Positions 11,660-20,857 of a DNA stretch of 64,000 bases are shown here, one piece after another. How positions within the stretch are numbered: position 1 is the stretch's first letter; the number at the start of each line of letters is the position of its first letter. Location of the stretch: assembly GCA_020622085.1 (NCBI GenBank), contig JAHRYM010000002.1, positions 147,281 to 211,280 on the forward strand. The letters are read 5' to 3'. Below the pieces are notes generated by a model, which was not told the DNA's origin, made no database searches, and worked only from the letters and a program-made list of their open reading frames with translations. Made by a program: the position numbers and the translations under genes. This DNA is from Paracoccaceae bacterium. Lineage in GTDB: Bacteria; Pseudomonadota; Alphaproteobacteria; Rhodobacterales; Rhodobacteraceae.

Positions 11660-12829
11660 CTAGCCCCGGCGCGCGGGCGGCACCGGCTGGCCCAGTGCGC
11701 GCACCGCCTTGGTCAGTTGCGCCAGATCCGACCGCAGATCCGCCAGGTTTTCCTGACGGCCGCCGGCGACCTCTTCCAGAAGCCGTAGCAATTGCACGTC
11801 GATCGACCGCAACCGCATGCGGCTTTCGGCATCGGTCCCCGAAAGCCCGCCTTCGGCGTGAACCGCCTCCATCAGTGAAACGATCCTGTCCTGCCCCGAG
11901 GCGATGCGGGCCAGTGCCTCATTCATGGCCCCGGTCGAGGCGCCCGCCATCAGGCCCGCCAGCCGTTCAGCGGCCAGGTCGCGCGACTGTTCGCCGCGCT
12001 CAAGCACGGCGTGCACCGCCTCCAGCCGATCCGACATCTGGTCGAAAGCTTCGGCAAAAAGCGCCGCGTCGGCCTGTGCCTCGCCGTCGCCGGCCGAGAG
12101 GCCAAGGCGGGTGAAGCTTGAAAGCCAGTCTTCAAGCTCGCGGTAGAACCGGTTCTGCCCATGCCCCGCGAAAAGCTCCAGCAAGCCCACCACCAGCGAT
12201 CCGGCGAGCCCCAGAAGCGAAGAGGAAAACGCCGTCCCCATCCCGCCCAGCTGCGCCTCGAGCCCCGTCATCAGCTTCTGGAAGACCTCGACCGAGGATT
12301 CGCCTTCTTTTGGGGCAAGTGCGCGGATCGTATCCACAACGGCGGGAACGGTGGTGGTCAGGCCGTAGAGCGTGCCCAGAAGACCAAGAAAGATCAGAAG
12401 GTTGGTGATGTAGCGCGTGATGTCTCGGGCCTCTTCGATCCGGGCCGAGACGGATTCGAGGATCGAGCGGGCCGAGGAATAGGGGATCTGCCCCGCCCTT
12501 GCGCCACGGACACGGAACAGATGCGCCAGCGGCGCCAGCAGCCGCGGCGCGGTGCGGTATTCGCCATCGGAGCGGCCCCGCGCGAAGGCTTCGATCCAGC
12601 TCACCGACTGCACCAGTTGCGCCACCTGCGAGAAACAGGTGAGCACACCGATCAGGAAGACCACCAGGATGGTGCCATTGAGCCAGGGGTTGTCGACAAA
12701 GACCGTGAGGATCTTGCCGTAGATGATCGAGGCCCCCGCCGCGACCAGCACCAGAACGACCAGCATCATCAGGATCTGCCGGACGGGTTGCGAGAACAGC
12801 GGCTCGACCTTCTGCAGCGGTCTGTCCAT
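11660..12829 (-). CDS. MotA/TolQ/ExbB-type proton channel protein
   Basis: 389-aa partner of the following MotB-like protein. Hydrophobic helices lie at about residues 18-38 and 48-70, then at 144-168 (LLIFLGLLGTLYGLTTTV, the family signature) and 195-217 (MGTAFSSSLLGLAGSLVVG). The C-terminal third (about 240-389) is soluble and helix-rich. First gene of a three-gene operon (MotA-like, MotB-like, SnoaL-like). Related pairs are widely conserved in Rhodobacterales as 'biopolymer transporter / peptidoglycan-binding' genes of unknown role. Confidence 0.88.
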   Translation of the reverse strand: MDRPLQKVEPLFSQPVRQILMMLVVLVLVAAGASIIYGKILTVFVDNPWLNGTILVVFLIGVLTCFSQVAQLVQSVSWIEAFARGRSDGEYRTAPRLLAPLAHLFRVRGARAGQIPYSSARSILESVSARIEEARDITRYITNLLIFLGLLGTLYGLTTTVPAVVDTIRALAPKEGESSVEVFQKLMTGLEAQLGGMGTAFSSSLLGLAGSLVVGLLELFAGHGQNRFYRELEDWLSSFTRLGLSAGDGEAQADAALFAEAFDQMSDRLEAVHAVLERGEQSRDLAAERLAGLMAGASTGAMNEALARIASGQDRIVSLMEAVHAEGGLSGTDAESRMRLRSIDVQLLRLLEEVAGGRQENLADLRSDLAQLTKAVRALGQPVPPARRG

Positions 12830-12894
12830 CAGGCTGCCTCATCCTGTCTTGTTGATTGCGCAAACAATAGGCGGGGCATCATGGCCTGCCAAGG

Positions 12895-13434
12895 TCATTC
12901 ACCGCGGCACTGGCGCACACGCAGCGTCAGGGCATCGAGGTCCGCATCCGAAATGCCCAGTTCGGCCAGATGGGCAGCAGTCGCATAGAGGTAATCAGCG
13001 TTCGGCCCGCGGATGCCTTCGCTTCGGGCGATGACCTGCGCCTGATCATCCAGCGACAGAGGGCCTGCATATTGTTCATGCGCATGGTTGATGACGAAGG
13101 TCATCGCCGTGACCTCGCGCCTCTCTTCCAGCCACACCGGCAGCCAGGCTTCATCATAGGCCGAGGAAATCAGTTCGCGTTCCCGAAGATAGGCCAGCGT
13201 CGGCTCTGCCAGATCGTCACCGATCCGGTAGGCCACGCCGTTGCAGCAGGCGCGGTCCTCGGCATCAAGCGCCAGCACGAGGCCGGGTGCTTCGGGCGTG
13301 CCGCGATACTGGACCGAATGCATGCAGAACGACCGTCGCCACCCCGAAAGCGTGGCGCGCTGGCGTTCGGCGAAGACAAACCCGGGGTTCCAGATCAGTG
13401 AGCCGTAGCCAAAGACCCAGAACGGTCGCTCCAT
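12895..13434 (-). CDS. chaC: Gamma-glutamylcyclotransferase, ChaC type
   Basis: 179-aa enzyme of the ChaC family, which cleaves glutathione to 5-oxoproline and Cys-Gly. The substrate-binding motif VFGYGSLIWNPGF is at the N-terminus. The catalytic Glu is probably in YLREREL, and the C-terminal YLYATAAHLAELGI is typical. ATG 13434 (MERPFWVFGYGSL) with GAAGGG upstream is preferred to the frame start at 13524, which would overlap the divergent DUF2125 gene's leader. It is transcribed toward the MotA-like gene, 65 bp away. Confidence 0.92.
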   Translation of the reverse strand: MERPFWVFGYGSLIWNPGFVFAERQRATLSGWRRSFCMHSVQYRGTPEAPGLVLALDAEDRACCNGVAYRIGDDLAEPTLAYLRERELISSAYDEAWLPVWLEERREVTAMTFVINHAHEQYAGPLSLDDQAQVIARSEGIRGPNADYLYATAAHLAELGISDADLDALTLRVRQCRGE

Positions 13435-13540
13435 CTGTGCTTTCCCTTCGCGGCTATGATCTTGCGGGCGGGTCGATGACACTGGCCCCGCCCCGGTGGC
13501 AAGGATAAACTCGGGCGGCAGCAAGGAAAAGGGCGGTCGG

Positions 13541-14530
13541 ATGCGGCGATTGATCGGGTTGGTTCTGGTCGCGGCCGTGCTTTACGGCGGCTATTGGGTC
13601 GTGGGCTCGCGCGCTGTGCTGGAGGGGGCGGAACAGGCACTGGCCCGGATGAAGGCCGAGGGCACTGCCGATTTTTCGGAGGTCTCGATCAAGGGCTTCC
13701 CGTCGCGCTTCGACCTGACAGTTACCGAACCCCGATTCGCGACCTCCGACGGTCACATCGCCTGGGCCGCACCCTTTGCACAGGTCTTTGCACTGTCTTA
13801 CCGGCCCAACCATGTGATCGCGGTGCTGCCACAGGTCCAGAACCTTGTGATCGGCGGCGAGCCGATCTCTGTCTCGTCAGGGGATCTGCGGGCCAGTGCA
13901 GTGTTCGGGGCCTCGACCGCGCTGCCGCTTGATCATGCGCAGACGGTGGGCAAGGTCATCACGCTGACCAATGGGAAGGGCGACGGGCTTGGCCTGTCGG
14001 AACTGCGGGCGGCGGTGCGGACGATGGATGCAGCGACGAACAGCTATGACATCGCCGCCAATGTTGCGGGGATGGTGCCCATCGGCACGGCCAGCGGTTC
14101 ATGGGCGACGGTGGCGGGAGATCCGGCAGCGACCGGCTGGATCCGGCTGGACAGCACCGCGACCTTCGACAGGCCACTCGACCGTCGGGCGACCGAGGGC
14201 AACCTGCGGATCACCGGGCTGGAGGTTTCGTCGTTGCAACTCGGTTACGGACGCTTGCAGATCGATGGCGCGGGCGTTCTTGCGATTTCCCGATCAGGAG
14301 AGCCCGAAGGCACGCTGGACCTCACGCTGCGGGGTTGGCAAGGCCTACCGCAGGCCATGGCCGAGGCGGGGCTTGTCACGCCCGAGGTGGCGCCGACCCT
14401 GATGAAGGTTCTGGCGGCGCTGGCCGTCGGCAGTGGCGGCAAGGACGGGGCGCTGCGCCTGCCCCTGATCTTTGCCGATGGCCAGATGGCGCTGGGGCCA
14501 CTGCCGCTGGGTCCGGTGCCACGGCTCTGA
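13541..14530 (+). CDS. DUF2125 domain-containing exported protein
   Basis: 329-aa protein starting MRRLIGLVLVAAVLYGGYWVVG, an uncleaved signal anchor or signal peptide. The rest is beta-rich with repeated short hydrophobic strands (GFPSRFDLTVTEPRF; GLEVSSLQLGYGRLQIDG), matching the alphaproteobacterial DUF2125 family, which resembles AsmA-like periplasmic proteins. The function is unknown. AAGGAAAAGGG precedes ATG 13541; the open frame reaches 13496 but without a ribosome binding site. It is divergent from chaC and convergent with the extensin-like gene, whose stop is 3 bp away. Confidence 0.8.
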   Translation: MRRLIGLVLVAAVLYGGYWVVGSRAVLEGAEQALARMKAEGTADFSEVSIKGFPSRFDLTVTEPRFATSDGHIAWAAPFAQVFALSYRPNHVIAVLPQVQNLVIGGEPISVSSGDLRASAVFGASTALPLDHAQTVGKVITLTNGKGDGLGLSELRAAVRTMDAATNSYDIAANVAGMVPIGTASGSWATVAGDPAATGWIRLDSTATFDRPLDRRATEGNLRITGLEVSSLQLGYGRLQIDGAGVLAISRSGEPEGTLDLTLRGWQGLPQAMAEAGLVTPEVAPTLMKVLAALAVGSGGKDGALRLPLIFADGQMALGPLPLGPVPRL

Positions 14531-14533
14531 CCC

Positions 14534-15463
14534 TCAGCGACAATAGGGGCCGCGGCCCTGCGCGGTATCAATGTGGAAATGGTCCTTGTGGAACCGGTCG
14601 GACTTCGGCCCGAGCACAGTGGTGAAGGGTCCGCAGGCCGAGGCATGGATCGCCTTCAAAACCCGCCCTTCTTTCGCTTTGCCCCAATCGTCGCGGACCG
14701 AAAGCTTCGCGCCGCTGGCCAGCCGGATTCCCATGATGTCGACCGCCGCGCCGCGGCCATGTTCGGACACCCGGTTGCCCTTCTGGTTGTTGCGCGGGCG
14801 GCAGGCATAGGTCGGCCCGGTTTCCAGCGCGACGACGCCGCCACCCAGATTGCCGACCGTAGGTTTCAGCCGGTCATGGACCCAGTCGGCAAGCGCAAGC
14901 GCCGTGGTGCAATCGACCTGCACACCCTCGCCCACCCGGACGCCGGCGACCGATGTCAGCTCGACCCCGTCCTGCAGCCCGCAGCCGCGCACGCGGGACG
15001 CGATCGGCGGGATGGTGCGCCCCCGCAGCAGCGGATTGCCGCAGACCGAGCCCTTGAGGCCGGAGACGATCGCGGCGGGCGGCTGGGCCCGGAAAGCGAC
15101 CAGCGTGACCCGGGCCAGATCGTCCGAGGCCTGGGGACGCCGCTCGGGGGCACGGCCGGCCGCGGCGGGCAGAGCAGGCACCATGTCGTCGGCGCCCTGC
15201 ACCGACCGCGGTTCACCGCCGGACCGCAGACGCGGGCGCATTGCCGGAACGCCGATTCCATGCGCCGGCCCGCTGATCACGAAGCTGCCCAGATCGGAAG
15301 GCCGCGACCGGGGCCGTTGCATGGCCACGGCCGGATCGGGTGCAGCGGCGGGTGCAAGGGTGGCGGCAGGCCTTGCCCGGGGCTTCGGCGAGGCCGTCAG
15401 GCTTTCGGCCGCGGCCGCCCCCGCGGTCAGCGCCAGAAACAGGCAGGCGACAGTGGATTTCAT
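14534..15463 (-). CDS. Extensin-like C-terminal domain protein (secreted, LAS-metallopeptidase-like)
   Basis: 309-aa exported protein with a signal peptide ([19 protein letters not shown], cleavage after AAA) and a Pro/Ala/Arg-rich linker (about 20-115). The extensin-like C-terminal domain follows, including VDCTTALALADWV and four other cysteines, SEHGRGAAVDIMG and a terminal HKDHFHID. The His/Asp arrangement resembles D-Ala-D-Ala metallopeptidases of the LAS group, so a role in cell-wall turnover is likely but not shown. The ATG overlaps the tyrC stop by 4 bp (ATGA), third in hisC-tyrC. Confidence 0.85.
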   Translation of the reverse strand: MKSTVACLFLALTAGAAAAESLTASPKPRARPAATLAPAAAPDPAVAMQRPRSRPSDLGSFVISGPAHGIGVPAMRPRLRSGGEPRSVQGADDMVPALPAAAGRAPERRPQASDDLARVTLVAFRAQPPAAIVSGLKGSVCGNPLLRGRTIPPIASRVRGCGLQDGVELTSVAGVRVGEGVQVDCTTALALADWVHDRLKPTVGNLGGGVVALETGPTYACRPRNNQKGNRVSEHGRGAAVDIMGIRLASGAKLSVRDDWGKAKEGRVLKAIHASACGPFTTVLGPKSDRFHKDHFHIDTAQGRGPYCR

Positions 15464-16401
15464 GCGGCGGTTCCCTTCGATCGGCCGAAGTCTGGCGCTG
15501 CGGTGTCCTGCCCGGCCTCGATGATGCCGCGACGAATGGCGCGTGTGCGGGTGAAGTAGTCGAACAGCGCCTGACCATCACCGATGCGGATCGCGCGTTG
15601 CAGGGCAAAGAGTTCCTCGGTGAAGCGGCCGAGAATGTCGAGCGTCGCCTCCTTGTTGGTCAGGAACACGTCGCGCCACATCGTCGGGTCCGATGCGGCG
15701 ATGCGCGTCAGATCGCGGAACCCGCCGGCCGAATACTTGATGATTTCCGAATTGGAGACCCGTCGCAGGTGTTCGGCCACCCCCACCATCGTATAGGCGA
15801 TCAGGTGCGGGGTGTGGCTGGTCACGGCAAGCACGAGGTCATGGTGCGGCGGATCCATCAGGTCGACGTTCGACCCCATCGCCTCGCAAAGCGACCGAAG
15901 CCGCGCGACCGCCTCGGTCGGCGTGCCCGGCAGCGGCGTCAGCAGCCACCAGCGGTTTTCGAACAGCGTGGCAAAGCCCGAATGCGGCCCCGAATGTTCC
16001 GTGCCGGCGATCGGATGGCCGGGAATGAAATGCACCCCCTGCGGCACATGCGGCCCAACGGCATCGACCACCGCCTGCTTGACCGAACCGACATCCGTCA
16101 GAGTGGCGCCGGGCTTCAGACAGGGCGCGATCTCGGCTGCGACGGCTTCCATGGCGCCGACCGGCACGGCAAGCACCACAAGATCGGCATCGCGGACTGC
16201 ATCTGCGGCCGTGTCATGGATGCTGTCGCAAAAACCGATTTCCAGCGCGGCCTCGCGGGTCGCGGCAGTCCTCGCATGGCCGGCGATGTGCCCCGCCAGC
16301 CCTTCGGCCTTCATCGCCCGCGCCATGGACGAGGCGATGAGCCCGAGCCCGATCAGGGCAACGCGCGGATAGATCGGCGCCGCCTGCGCGCCCGCGCTCA
16401 T
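15460..16401 (-). CDS. tyrC: Prephenate/arogenate dehydrogenase
   Basis: 313-aa NAD(P)-dependent enzyme for tyrosine synthesis, oxidising prephenate or arogenate with decarboxylation. The N-terminal Rossmann motif is [17 protein letters not shown] (residues about 14-30). The catalytic-domain motifs [35 protein letters not shown] and [17 protein letters not shown] are all intact. It overlaps hisC by 4 bp (ATGA) and the extensin-like gene by 4 bp. Substrate preference (prephenate or arogenate) cannot be told from sequence by eye. Confidence 0.93.
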   Translation of the reverse strand: MSAGAQAAPIYPRVALIGLGLIASSMARAMKAEGLAGHIAGHARTAATREAALEIGFCDSIHDTAADAVRDADLVVLAVPVGAMEAVAAEIAPCLKPGATLTDVGSVKQAVVDAVGPHVPQGVHFIPGHPIAGTEHSGPHSGFATLFENRWWLLTPLPGTPTEAVARLRSLCEAMGSNVDLMDPPHHDLVLAVTSHTPHLIAYTMVGVAEHLRRVSNSEIIKYSAGGFRDLTRIAASDPTMWRDVFLTNKEATLDILGRFTEELFALQRAIRIGDGQALFDYFTRTRAIRRGIIEAGQDTAAPDFGRSKGTAA

Positions 16402-17486
16402 GCCTTCTGTCCTTTGAACTGGCCGATGGCATGGGCCACGCGCCGGCAGGAGGCTTCATCGCCGATGGTGATGCGCAGGCAATGCGGCAGGCCATAGCCC
16501 GCAACCCGCCGCACGATCAGCCCCTGCGATTGAAGCCATGTGTCACAGGCCTCGGCCTCGGTCGCATCGGCGAAGCGGGCAAGGATGAAGTTCGCCATCG
16601 AGGTATCCGAAGGCACGCCCCGTTCGGCCAGCGCCGCAGCCAGCCAGGCGCGCAGGCGCGTGTTTTCATCGCGGCTCCGCTCGACGTGGTCGCGGTCACG
16701 CATGGCGGCTTCGGCTGCGTCAAGCTGCGCGGTCGACAGGTTGAAGGGCCCCCGCACCCGGTTCAGCACGTCGATGATCGCCTTCGGCCCATAGCCCCAA
16801 CCGATCCGCAACCCGCCAAGTCCATAGATCTTGGAAAAGGTGCGGGTCATGAAGACATTCGGGCGGTCGGTCGCCAGTTGCGCGCCGCCGTCATAGCCTT
16901 CGACATATTCGGCATAGGCACCGTCGATCACCAGGACCGCCTGTTTCGGCAAGGCCTGCGCCAGCCGTTCGATCTCGGGCAGGCCGATCATGGTGCCGGT
17001 GGGGTTGTTGGGGTTGGCGATGAACACCAGCCGCGTCCGGGTGTTGCAAGCCGCAAGGATCGCATCGACATCGGTGGTGCGTTCGCGTTCCGGCACCGAA
17101 ACCGGGGTTGCCCCCGCCGCCATTGTCGAGATGCGATACATCAGGAACCCGTGTTCCGTGAACACGACCTCATCCCTCGGCCCGGCATAGGCCTGGCAGA
17201 GCATATGGATGATCTCGTCGCTGCCCACGCCGCAGACGATGCGCGCGGGATCGAGGCCATGCACGTCGCCGATCGCCTCGCGCAGGGCCGCGTGATCGGT
17301 ATTGGGGTAGCGGTGCAGCTTGTGGACGGCCCGGGTATAGGCATCCTTTGCCCGGTCGGACGGCCCGAAGGGGTTTTCGTTCGACGACAGCTTCACCGCG
17401 TCCGACAGGCCGGCCACATGCGCCTTGCCGCCCTCGTAAAGGGCAATATCCATGATCCCCGGCTGAGGACGGATGTAGTCGGTCAT
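16398..17486 (-). CDS. hisC: Histidinol-phosphate / aromatic aminotransferase
   Basis: 362-aa class I/II PLP aminotransferase. The Schiff-base lysine lies in [31 protein letters not shown] near the N-terminus and [11 protein letters not shown] are substrate/PLP motifs. Its place upstream of tyrC suggests it also serves aromatic amino-acid synthesis, as HisC homologues of this family transaminate both imidazole-acetol phosphate and prephenate/phenylpyruvate. First gene of the hisC-tyrC-extensin operon. Confidence 0.93.
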   Translation of the reverse strand: MTDYIRPQPGIMDIALYEGGKAHVAGLSDAVKLSSNENPFGPSDRAKDAYTRAVHKLHRYPNTDHAALREAIGDVHGLDPARIVCGVGSDEIIHMLCQAYAGPRDEVVFTEHGFLMYRISTMAAGATPVSVPERERTTDVDAILAACNTRTRLVFIANPNNPTGTMIGLPEIERLAQALPKQAVLVIDGAYAEYVEGYDGGAQLATDRPNVFMTRTFSKIYGLGGLRIGWGYGPKAIIDVLNRVRGPFNLSTAQLDAAEAAMRDRDHVERSRDENTRLRAWLAAALAERGVPSDTSMANFILARFADATEAEACDTWLQSQGLIVRRVAGYGLPHCLRITIGDEASCRRVAHAIGQFKGQKA

Positions 17487-17615
17487 GGCAGCGACTCCGA
17501 GTGTTCCCGCCGTGTTCTAGCGGGGCCGATCCCTTGATGCCAGCAAGATATTGAGAATGCGGTAACCACGCCCCGGATCGGGGTCGGAAACGGCACCGGA
17601 ATCACGGCCCGGATC

Positions 17616-17636
17616 GGGTTCGGGTTCGGGTTCGGG
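17616..17636 (+). repeat. (GGGTTC)3GGG, potential G-quadruplex
   Basis: Four GGG tracts separated by TTC triplets on the plus strand, between the hss stop and the hisC start (both genes on minus), so the G-rich strand is the template strand. The surrounding 171 bp (17487-17657) also carries CCGGATCGGG twice and no gene. Confidence 0.8.
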
Positions 17637-17657
17637 CCGCAGCCGCCACCTTCGCGG

Positions 17658-19076
17658 TCAATTGGCAAGGAAATTGCTGAACTGCCAGGGATCGCTGTCA
17701 TCGCGCTCCTCTGGGAAGCTGTTGATGCGGTTCTTCAGCGGGGTCCAGTCGGTATAATGAGCCTCGATCCTGCCCAGATAGTGACGCTGCACCTCAAGGC
17801 AGCGGGCATGATCCATCTCGTCGGTCTCGACAATGCCCGCGCGCGGATTTTCCAGCGCCCAGACCATGCCGGCAAGCACCGCCGAGGTGACCTGCAACCC
17901 CGTCGCGTTCTGCCCCGGCGCCAGATCGCGCGCCCGTTCGATGGTCAGCCGCGAGCCATACCACAGCGCGCCCTTCTCGTGCCCGTAGATCAGCAGGCCC
18001 AGGTCATCCTCACCCGAGACGACTTCTTCTGCGGTCAGGATATGGTGGGCCGCGGGCAGGACGCCCGCGCCGCTGGTTTCATAAAGCGACAGGACCGCGT
18101 CGTTGCAGGGGTGGTAGGCATAATGACACGTCGGACGATATTGCACGGTCTCGCCGTCGCGGACGGTGAAATAGTCCGCAATCGACAGCGCCTCGTTATG
18201 GGTGATGAGCAACCCGTATTGCGGTCCGTCGGTCGGGCACCAGCTTCGCACCCGGGTTTCGCCGCCGGGGCGGTCGATCCAGATCGCATATCCCGGCCCG
18301 TGGTCGAAACGGTGCGCAAGCGCCGGCAGCTTCTTTTCATGCGTGCCCCAGCCAAGCTCAGCCGGCTGGAAGGTTTCCGCAAGGAAGCCCTCGACCGACC
18401 AGGTATTGACGAAGACCCCCGCAGGCCTTGGCCGCGCGGTGATCTGGGTGTCGCGTTCCGAGACGTGCAGGCCCCTGACCCCCAGATCGCGCATCAGCAT
18501 GGCCCAGCCTTCGCGCGTGGCAGGCGCCGCGACCGCCCGCCCGCAATCCGCCGCCAGCCGCAGCAGCGCCTCTTTCAGCAGCCAGCTCACCATGCCCGGG
18601 TTCGCGCCGCAGCACGACACGGCCGTTGGACCGCCGACCGAGCGGCGGGCAAGGGCGCGGGCCTCTTCGCGCAGCGCATAGTTGGTGCGCGCGGCATTGC
18701 CCTTCGAGGTTTCGAAGTAATGGCCAGCCCAGGGTTCAACCACGGTGTCGATGTAAAGAACACCCAGTTCCTGACAAAGTGCCATCATGTCGACCGAACC
18801 GACATCGACCGACAGGTTGACGACAAAGCCCTTGCGATCCGGGAACAGCCCGGAAAGCACCTCACGCATGTTTTCCCGTGTCAGTGCCAGCGGCAGATGC
18901 CGGATGCCCTTTTCGGCCAGAAACACCGCATGGTCGCTTGACGGCTCGATCACCGTGAAAGCGGTGCGATCATAGGTGAAATGCCGCTCGATCAGGGGCA
19001 AGGTGCCGCGCCCGATGGAGCCGAACCCCACCATGACGATCGGGCCGTCGATATGGCCGTGGATCTTGTGCGTCAT
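17658..19076 (-). CDS. hss: Homospermidine synthase
   Basis: 472-aa NAD-dependent enzyme joining two putrescines (or spermidine and putrescine) to make sym-homospermidine, the common long polyamine of many alphaproteobacteria. Rossmann start IVMVGFGSIGRGTLPLIERHF; VNLSVDVGSVDMMALC; catalytic-domain segments YIDTVVEPWAGHYF and CCGANPGMVSWLLKEAL are typical. Full length. Monocistronic as far as seen, 171 bp upstream of hisC. Confidence 0.93.
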   Translation of the reverse strand: MTHKIHGHIDGPIVMVGFGSIGRGTLPLIERHFTYDRTAFTVIEPSSDHAVFLAEKGIRHLPLALTRENMREVLSGLFPDRKGFVVNLSVDVGSVDMMALCQELGVLYIDTVVEPWAGHYFETSKGNAARTNYALREEARALARRSVGGPTAVSCCGANPGMVSWLLKEALLRLAADCGRAVAAPATREGWAMLMRDLGVRGLHVSERDTQITARPRPAGVFVNTWSVEGFLAETFQPAELGWGTHEKKLPALAHRFDHGPGYAIWIDRPGGETRVRSWCPTDGPQYGLLITHNEALSIADYFTVRDGETVQYRPTCHYAYHPCNDAVLSLYETSGAGVLPAAHHILTAEEVVSGEDDLGLLIYGHEKGALWYGSRLTIERARDLAPGQNATGLQVTSAVLAGMVWALENPRAGIVETDEMDHARCLEVQRHYLGRIEAHYTDWTPLKNRINSFPEERDDSDPWQFSNFLAN

Positions 19077-19116
19077 CTCAGTCTCCCCTTGGGTTTGGTA
19101 TGCGTTTGCCGTGTCG

Positions 19117-19650
19117 CTAGTGCTTGTCGGCCTTCGACGACAGCCAGTCCATCAACGCCAGCAACACGCCCGACATCACGAAGGTCAGGTGAATGATGAC
19201 CATCCAGCGCAGCGTGCCCTCGTCAGCCTGCACCACGTCCTTCTTGCCCAGCGACATGAAGACCTTGAGCAGATGGATCCCCGAAATCGCCACGATCGAG
19301 GCGATGAGCTTCATCTTCAGGCCGGAAAAATCGACCTTGCCCATCCAGGACGGCCGATCCTCGTGGTCCGCAATGTCGAGTTTCGAGACGAAGTTCTCAT
19401 ACCCCGAGAACAGCACGATCAAGAGAAGGTTCGCGGCAAGGCTCAGGTCGATCAGCGTGAGAACCGCCAGGATCGCCTGATCGGCGCCCATGGCGAATGT
19501 CTTGGGCAGGTAATAGGCCAGTTCCTTGATGAAGATCACCGCCAGCATCGCCAGACTGCCGACCAGCCCAAGATACATCGGCGCCATCAGCCAGCGCGAG
19601 GCGAAGAGGCCGCGCTCGAGTTGGGCTTCGACAGAAGGTTTTCTTGACAT
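19117..19650 (-). CDS. UPF0114 (YqhA) family membrane protein
   Basis: 177-aa integral membrane protein of the UPF0114 family; function unknown. Hydrophobic helices at about residues 22-44 (LMAPMYLGLVGSLAMLAVIF), 58-82 (AILAVLTLIDLSLAANLLLIVLF), 108-130 and 140-162. The family signature FSGYENFVSKLDI follows helix 2. ATG 19650 (MSRKPSVEAQ) is chosen; an in-frame GTG lies three codons upstream and neither has a clear ribosome binding site. Confidence 0.85.
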   Translation of the reverse strand: MSRKPSVEAQLERGLFASRWLMAPMYLGLVGSLAMLAVIFIKELAYYLPKTFAMGADQAILAVLTLIDLSLAANLLLIVLFSGYENFVSKLDIADHEDRPSWMGKVDFSGLKMKLIASIVAISGIHLLKVFMSLGKKDVVQADEGTLRWMVIIHLTFVMSGVLLALMDWLSSKADKH

Positions 19651-19724
19651 GGATTGCACCCGAAAATGAAAAGGCCCGCCGGTGTGGCGGGCCCCAATCT
19701 GTCTTGACGCCCAGTCGCGCAGGA

Positions 19725-20345
19725 TCAGTTCTTGGCGTAGTATTCGACGACCAGGTTCGGTTCCATCACGACCGGATAGGGCACGTCGCCCAAGGTCGGG
19801 GTGCGCACGAAATTGGCGGTCATCTTCGAATGGTCGACTTCCAGGTAGTCCGGCACGTCGCGTTCGGTCAGCGAGGCGGCTTCCAGAACCAGCGCAAGCT
19901 GGCGCGAGCGGTCGCGGACGGCGATCACGTCGCCTTCCTTCACGCGGTAGGACGCGATGTTCACACGCTGGCCGTTCACGGTGACGTGGCCGTGGTTCAC
20001 GAACTGGCGGGCGGCAAAGATCGTCGGCACGAACTTGGCGCGGTAGACGACCGCATCCAGACGGCGCTCCAGCAGGCCGATCAGGTTCTCGCCGGTGTCA
20101 CCCTTGACGCGCTCGGCTTCGCCATAGATCTTGCGGAACTGCTTTTCGGTCAGGTCGCCGTAGTAGCCCTTCAGCTTCTGCTTGGCGCGCAGCTGCGTGC
20201 CGAAGTCCGACAGCTTGTTCTTGCGGCGCTGGCCGTGCTGGCCGGGGCCGTATTCCCGTTTGTTGACCGGGGATTTTGCGCGACCCCAGATGTTTTCGCC
20301 CATCCGGCGGTCGAGTTTGTACTTGGCAGAGGTGCGTTTGGTCAC
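19725..20345 (-). CDS. rpsD: 30S ribosomal protein S4
   Basis: 206-aa primary 16S rRNA-binding protein that nucleates assembly of the small-subunit body. The sequence has the N-terminal S4 region ([20 protein letters not shown]) and the S4 RNA-binding domain ([14 protein letters not shown]...[15 protein letters not shown]). The start is GTG at 20345, fixed by AAGGAGA seven bases upstream. It stands alone, away from the rpoA cluster, as usual in this group. Confidence 0.98.
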   Translation of the reverse strand: MTKRTSAKYKLDRRMGENIWGRAKSPVNKREYGPGQHGQRRKNKLSDFGTQLRAKQKLKGYYGDLTEKQFRKIYGEAERVKGDTGENLIGLLERRLDAVVYRAKFVPTIFAARQFVNHGHVTVNGQRVNIASYRVKEGDVIAVRDRSRQLALVLEAASLTERDVPDYLEVDHSKMTANFVRTPTLGDVPYPVVMEPNLVVEYYAKN

Positions 20346-20449
20346 CGCTGATCTCCTTCGATGTGGTGCCGCGAGGTGCGGCGATGAAGGGCGTTGTCCT
20401 TTGCCTTGCGGCCGACAGGCATCCCCTTGCGGGGGCCACCAACACCAAA

Positions 20450-20480
20450 TGAAAGACCCGGGCCTTTCGGTCCGGGACGG
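20450..20480 (-). terminator. Possible terminator after slyX
   Basis: Minus-strand hairpin CCCGGACC-GAAA-GGCCCGGG (20457-20476, one mismatch) followed by TCTTTCATTT, 52 bp beyond the slyX stop and ahead of rpsD. The tail is only moderately T-rich, so it could also be a leader structure of rpsD. Confidence 0.45.
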
Positions 20481-20531
20481 GGCGCTTATACAGCCCCCGT
20501 GGCCCGAGTCAACGGCTGCCCGACAAAAGCC

Positions 20532-20738
20532 CTACCAATGCGGCGGGCGCTGGTCGGCCAGCGGAATCCCCGCCCCGGTGTCGGCCTCGCGCTCGGCCTC
20601 GCGGTGCAAAAGCATCTCGACCCGCCGCGTCAGCACGTCGATTTCGCGCCCCTGCCGCGCCACCACGTCGGACAGGTCCTCGACCACCCGCGTCAGGTGG
20701 GCGATCTGTTCTTCCAGCCGTTCGGTCGATGTGCTCAC
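20532..20738 (-). CDS. slyX: SlyX family protein
   Basis: 68-aa coiled-coil protein of the SlyX family (function unknown). The heptad pattern runs through LEEQIAHLTRVVEDLSDVVARQGREIDVLTRRVEMLL, and the C-terminus DQRPPHW is the family hallmark. The GTG at 20738 is preferred because AAGGAGG lies five bases upstream; the ATG eight codons earlier overlaps that ribosome binding site. It is divergent from hisS. Confidence 0.85.
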   Translation of the reverse strand: MSTSTERLEEQIAHLTRVVEDLSDVVARQGREIDVLTRRVEMLLHREAEREADTGAGIPLADQRPPHW

Positions 20739-20857
20739 CGCCCCCTCCTTATTCATCTGCATTCATCTGCAGCCGCCTTCTTCATATGGCGCCTGCCCCG
20801 CTTGTTTGCCCCGGCCCCATCCGCTAAACCCGCGCCAACCAGAACAAAGGGTCGGCC

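Noticed and set aside
9650-12829. Zorya anti-phage system, because of the MotA/MotB-like pair
   Set aside because: No helicase, nuclease or other Zorya effector gene is adjacent. Neighbours are a SnoaL-like gene and chaC, the usual housekeeping context in this family.
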